From the IMG/VR virus record IMGVR_UViG_3300027759_000199, positions 1-38,380 of that record: a stretch of 38,380 bases of DNA. One strand, 5' to 3'. The position numbers and the translations under genes were made by a program. Under the pieces are notes generated by a model, which saw only the letters and a program-made list of their open reading frames with translations, searched no databases and was not told the DNA's origin. Shown here in pieces: positions 35,156-38,380 of the stretch. Numbering within the stretch: the stretch's first letter is position 1; every line of letters starts with the position of its first letter. Origin of the DNA: a virus.

Positions 35156-35989
35156 ATGACAAACGACACTTTTGAAATTACACAAGAAGATTTAGATTAC
35201 CTACAAAAGGTAAAATTACATATAGCAACTCCTTGTTATGGCGGAATGTGCGGTTCTGACTATGCAATGTCAATATTTAAATTTATAAATTTAGCAGCAT
35301 CTCTTAGGTTACAAGTTAGTATTCAACAACTTTCTAATGAAAGTTTAATAACAAGGGCCAGAAACTTACTTGCTGACCATTTTTTAAAAGAAACTGATGG
35401 CACTCATTTAATGTTTATTGATGCTGACATATCTTTTGAGCCTATAGATATTATTAAACTTATTCTTAGAAAAAAAGAAATTGTCGGTGGAGCATATCCA
35501 ATTAAGCAAATTAATTGGGAGACTATTTTAAAGAATAAAGATTCAATAGACTCTGTTGAAGGGCTTATGTATTCTTCTTCTAGTTATGTTGTAAATATTC
35601 CTCAGTATAGTGTTGAAAAATCAGTCACACTTGGAGGAAAAATTGAATTAGACAATGGGCTTTTAGAAGTGACTGGACTTGGCACTGGCTTTGTTCTTAT
35701 TAAAAGAGAAGTTTTTGAAAAAATGCAAAAATATTATGATAACGATTGGTTTTTGTATAAAGATAAAAAAGTTCATTTATTTTTTGATACTGCTATTGAA
35801 GAACAAACTAGGGAGTATTTAAGCGAGGACTACTTCTTTACTAGAAGATGGTTGCACCTAGGAGAATTTACATGGATAGACCCTACCGTATCCCTAATTC
35901 ATACTGGATACTATAGATTTAATGGTGGTCCTCTAGCCTTGGACACTGCCACATTAGAAAAAAATAAAGAGGAGCCTGTAGATGAATGA
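35156..35989 (+). CDS. GT-A-type glycosyltransferase-like protein
   Basis: The 277-residue protein starts at ATG 35156 with AAGGAA upstream. It shows the GT-A pattern: an opening strand KVKLHIATPCYGG, a SLITRARNLLADHFL helix, HLMFIDADISFEP with the DAD (DxD-type) metal-binding motif at about residues 89-91, VGGAYPIK, and GLGTGFVLIKREVFEKM near residues 174-190. Such proteins occur in many environmental phages and may glycosylate virion proteins, DNA or host surface sugars; the substrate cannot be read from the sequence. The gene is clearly more A/T-rich than its neighbours, with many AAA/TTA/ATT codons, which suggests later acquisition. It overlaps the polymerase start by 8 bp. Confidence 0.75.
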   Translation: MTNDTFEITQEDLDYLQKVKLHIATPCYGGMCGSDYAMSIFKFINLAASLRLQVSIQQLSNESLITRARNLLADHFLKETDGTHLMFIDADISFEPIDIIKLILRKKEIVGGAYPIKQINWETILKNKDSIDSVEGLMYSSSSYVVNIPQYSVEKSVTLGGKIELDNGLLEVTGLGTGFVLIKREVFEKMQKYYDNDWFLYKDKKVHLFFDTAIEEQTREYLSEDYFFTRRWLHLGEFTWIDPTVSLIHTGYYRFNGGPLALDTATLEKNKEEPVDE

Positions 35990-37802
35990 AGGTCTTTCAG
36001 GTATTGAAGTAACTCTTGTTGACTCTGTAGAAAAAGCCAATCAATTTATTTCTTGGCTTAGCGAGCGTCGCCCACACAATGCAATTGCTATAGATACAGA
36101 AACTGGCGAACGTCCTGGAATGCCTCGTGACCACGCTTTATCTCCTTGGCATGGCGATTTACGTCTTGTTCAAGTTGGTGATGGTATGCACGGCTGGTCT
36201 ATTCCTTGGGAAGAGTGGAGCGGTGTTTTTTATGAAGCAATGAATAAATTTGATGGACCACTTGTTTGCCATAACATTGCATTTGAAGCACGATGGTTTG
36301 CAGTTAAGTCCCGTTGGGAAATGCCTTGGCAACGTGCACATGACACAATGATTATGGCGCACCTCATTGACCCGCTAGGACCTGGTGGCTTGAAGCCCCT
36401 TTCTGCACTTTTGATTGACCCACAAGCAGCGTATCTACAAGACAAACTTGATATTGACTTAACTAAAAATGGTTGGACTTGGGGAACTGTTCCAACTAAC
36501 TTTGAACCTTACTGGTCTTATGGCGCACTCGACACAATTCTTACAATGCGCCTCTGGGAAAAGTTTTACGAGAAGTGTGGTCCTGGTAAGTCTTATCACA
36601 AGGCGTATGAGATTGAAATGGCTGCTAGAAAAATTGTTACTCGTATGGAAATCAATGGCGCTCGTGTTGACCTTGAATACTCAAAAAAGAAGTATGAAGA
36701 ACTTCTTACCTACACAGAGCAGGTTAAAGAGTGGGCTGCAAAGACCTATAACGGAACAAGCATTACTAGCAATCTTCAACTAGTTCGTTTATTAGAAAAT
36801 CTTGGTGCAGAAATTACCGAGACAACTCCATCTGGTCAAAAGTCTGCATCTAAAGACCAACTTAAAATGCTCACAATTACTGGCAATGAAGAAGTTAAAA
36901 ACCTTGCTGAGACTGTTCTAAAGCAACGTAAAGCAGATAAGTTGGCTAACACATACTTCCTCAACTTCCTCAACAAAAATGTTGACGGCATCCTTCACCC
37001 GTCAGTGAAGACTCTTGGTGCTAGAACTTCTCGTATGTCTATTACCGACCCTGCGCTACAAACTTTGCCAAAGGGTGATGACACAGTGCGTCGTGCATTT
37101 ATCCCTAAAGATAAAGACCACGTCATTATCACCTCGGACTTAGACCAAGTTGAGTTTCGTATGTTTGCATCTCTATCTAAGGACCCGAATCTCATCACGC
37201 TATTCAACCGTGCTGATGCAACTGGCTCTGACCCGTTTACTGAAATTGGTCGTGAGGTTTACCAAGAACCTGATATGACTCGCTCTGATAAGCGCAGAAC
37301 TCTTATCAAGGGAATGGTCTATGGTCGTCTTTACGGGGCTGGTGTTGCCAAGCAAGCACTTACTGCTGGCGTTGCAGAGTCTCAGATGAAGGCTGTATCT
37401 GATGCTTTTGACCAGCGATATCCAGGAATGATTAAGTTCCAGAAAGAAATTGAAAACATTGGTGCTCGTCGTGAACGCGATGAGGGTCAAGGCTACATTC
37501 ACACATGGACTGGTCGTAAGATTCCTTGCGACGAGAACCGTGTCTACACACTTATTAACTACTTAATTCAGGGTGGAGCAGCAGAAGTTTTTAAGAGTAA
37601 CCTGATTAAGTTAGACCAAGCAGACCTTACTGAAAATCTTATTGTTCCTGTTCACGATGAAATTGTTCTACAAGCACCTCGTGACCAAGCAGAAGAAATT
37701 AAACGCATCGTGCAAGAATGTATGACAACGACTGACGGCTGGGATGTTCCACTTACTGCGGGAATTGATGGGCCACTAGAGACTTGGGGCGACAAATATT
37801 GA
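35982..37802 (+). CDS. family A DNA polymerase with 3'-5' exonuclease domain
   Basis: The 606-residue protein combines a proofreading domain (1-200) and a family A polymerase domain; the 5' nuclease of bacterial Pol I is absent. Exonuclease residues: D38/E40 in AIDTETG, CHNIAFEARWF with E102 where most relatives have Asp, and Y180/D184 in YGALD (DEDDy type). Polymerase motif A is SDLDQVEFR (D386, E391), motif B is RTLIKGMVYGRLYG (R439, K443, Y447, Y451), and motif C is HDE at 558-560. Y447 takes the place of E. coli Pol I F762, as in T7 polymerase. It probably replicates the phage genome. The ATG at 35982 follows GAGGAG and lies inside the end of the glycosyltransferase gene. Confidence 0.95.
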   Translation: MNEGLSGIEVTLVDSVEKANQFISWLSERRPHNAIAIDTETGERPGMPRDHALSPWHGDLRLVQVGDGMHGWSIPWEEWSGVFYEAMNKFDGPLVCHNIAFEARWFAVKSRWEMPWQRAHDTMIMAHLIDPLGPGGLKPLSALLIDPQAAYLQDKLDIDLTKNGWTWGTVPTNFEPYWSYGALDTILTMRLWEKFYEKCGPGKSYHKAYEIEMAARKIVTRMEINGARVDLEYSKKKYEELLTYTEQVKEWAAKTYNGTSITSNLQLVRLLENLGAEITETTPSGQKSASKDQLKMLTITGNEEVKNLAETVLKQRKADKLANTYFLNFLNKNVDGILHPSVKTLGARTSRMSITDPALQTLPKGDDTVRRAFIPKDKDHVIITSDLDQVEFRMFASLSKDPNLITLFNRADATGSDPFTEIGREVYQEPDMTRSDKRRTLIKGMVYGRLYGAGVAKQALTAGVAESQMKAVSDAFDQRYPGMIKFQKEIENIGARRERDEGQGYIHTWTGRKIPCDENRVYTLINYLIQGGAAEVFKSNLIKLDQADLTENLIVPVHDEIVLQAPRDQAEEIKRIVQECMTTTDGWDVPLTAGIDGPLETWGDKY

Positions 37803-38266
37803 TAACTGTTCTTGCTGTAGACCCTGGAAAAGCCAGTGGTGTTGCTCTTATCTCTTGGTCTGGTAATCAAGAAGATTTGCCAAAGTTAGAACTTTCTTTT
37901 GAGGCTCAGCCAGAACAGTTTGCTGACAACGTAACAACTTGTCTTACTGCTTGGAGACAATATGAAAAGTTTGCTATCTCTTGCGAGCGATTTACTATCA
38001 ATGCCCAAACTGTTCGTAACTCTCAAGCGCCCTACTCACTAGAGCAGATAGGGGTTCTTAAACACCTATGTCGCATTAACGGATATGTTCCAGAAGACAT
38101 TAGTTTTCAGACTCCTGCCGATGCCAAAGCACTTTTCCCAAACGAAGCACTTCGTAAGGTAGGAACTTGGCATAGGGGCGGAGAAGGTCATGCTCTAGAT
38201 GCCATCCGACACGCCCTTTTAAAACTGACTAAGTTAGGTTGGAAGCCAAGAGTTCTGCTAGAGTAG
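37799..38266 (+). CDS. RuvC-like nuclease / Holliday junction resolvase-like protein
   Basis: The protein has an RNase H-like fold pattern: first strand ITVLAVDPGKASGVAL with D8, CERF with E63, and GHALDAIRHAL with H131 and D134. RuvC-type enzymes cut branched DNA, so it may resolve junctions before packaging or trim replication products. There is no ATG. I prefer TTG 37799, because it overlaps the polymerase stop as TTGA (like the common ATGA overlap) and starts right at the first strand. An in-frame TTG at 37784 would add five residues. The 155-residue length suits small phage resolvases. Its partner gene is the polymerase just upstream. Confidence 0.78.
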   Translation: MITVLAVDPGKASGVALISWSGNQEDLPKLELSFEAQPEQFADNVTTCLTAWRQYEKFAISCERFTINAQTVRNSQAPYSLEQIGVLKHLCRINGYVPEDISFQTPADAKALFPNEALRKVGTWHRGGEGHALDAIRHALLKLTKLGWKPRVLLE

Positions 38267-38339
38267 GTTACTAGCAAGAAAAAACAAAAAACTTAAATAT
38301 TTCTGCTAGTATATATACTTAATGACATTAGGAGTAAAA
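38253..38339 (+). promoter_or_regulatory. possible promoter/operator region with inverted CTAGCA repeats
   Basis: TTCTGCTAG occurs at 38253-38261 and again at 38301-38309, and CTAGCAAGAA lies between them (38271-38280) in inverted orientation. The pair 38270-38281 and 38300-38310 forms an 11-base imperfect palindrome with an A-rich spacer. A TATATA (38310-38315) preceded by TGCTAG resembles an extended -10 box, without a clear -35. GGAG at 38331-38334 is the next gene's ribosome binding site. The first TTCTGCTAG is still within the nuclease gene, so one copy may be chance. Confidence 0.4.
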
Positions 38340-38380
38340 ATGACAGTTTCAGTAGATATTGACTCCGCTGGAGAACATAT
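38340..38380 (+). CDS. start of a further gene (3' end outside window)
   Basis: ATG at 38340 follows GGAG with a spacing of five bases and opens a frame beginning MTVSVDIDSAGEH. Only 13 residues are visible, so no function can be given. It follows the largest gap at this end of the window and may begin a new transcription unit with the replication or early genes. Confidence 0.6.
   Translation, partial: MTVSVDIDSAGEH

Noticed and set aside
37784-37798. TTG 37784 as start of the RuvC-like protein
   Set aside because: TTG 37799 gives the TTGA overlap with the polymerase stop and begins at the first conserved strand; the longer form is possible but less likely.
1-38380. CRISPR array, insertion sequence or attachment site
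   Set aside because: No regularly spaced direct repeats, transposase or integrase genes, or terminal inverted repeats were seen in the tightly packed + strand genes.

Overview
The window is a contiguous piece of a tailed double-stranded DNA phage genome (or a prophage of that kind). All genes lie on the + strand, tightly packed, and many are joined by TAATG or ATGA-type overlaps. The long tape measure, distal tail, Tal-like and S74 fibre genes, with no sheath or baseplate wedge genes, point to a siphovirus. The portal, the S78-like protease polyprotein, the HK97-type capsid protein, the head-tail adaptor and the tail proteins resemble actinobacteriophage families. Base composition is moderate and A/T-leaning, unlike high-GC Mycobacterium or Streptomyces phages. 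A low-GC aquatic actinobacterium (for example a freshwater Nanopelagicales/acI-type host) is therefore a reasonable but unproven guess.

Layout. 1-1252: end of a small helix-turn-helix gene, two unknown small proteins, a DUF1360-type membrane protein and a 12-codon mini-ORF. 1253-18359: head module I, with portal, a Dps-like ferritin, a small virion-type protein, a giant 2635-residue multidomain protein (DnaQ-like exonuclease, repeated DLxxGD modules, C-terminal ArdC-like antirestriction metallopeptidase), two small acidic proteins and a 1890-residue polyprotein built around an S78-like capsid maturation protease. 18360-20599: a structured leader that could hide the ribosome binding site, then a scaffold-capsid fusion gene with two candidate internal starts. 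20663-25554: a capsid-related protein, major tail protein, a strong intrinsic terminator, head-tail connectors and the tail assembly chaperone pair with a probable -1 frameshift. 25577-34640: tape measure, Dit, a Tal-like protein full of inserted modules, and a self-cleaving tail fibre. 34665-38380: an unknown protein, an A/T-rich glycosyltransferase, a family A DNA polymerase with proofreading domain, a RuvC-like nuclease and the start of one more gene behind a possible promoter/operator.

How it works together. The portal, protease, scaffold-capsid and connector genes build the head. The tail genes follow in the usual order of assembly. The two giant proteins between portal and capsid look like polyvalent proteins: structural or processing parts fused to effector parts, which could be packaged and delivered with the DNA. 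No terminase, lysin, integrase, tRNA or CRISPR array was seen, so the genome continues on both sides.

The strongest unexpected signals are the giant DnaQ/ArdC polyvalent protein, the apparent complete absence of the palindromes GATC and AGCT from the window, the sequestered ribosome binding site before the capsid gene, and a small beta-rich module scattered through three tail genes.
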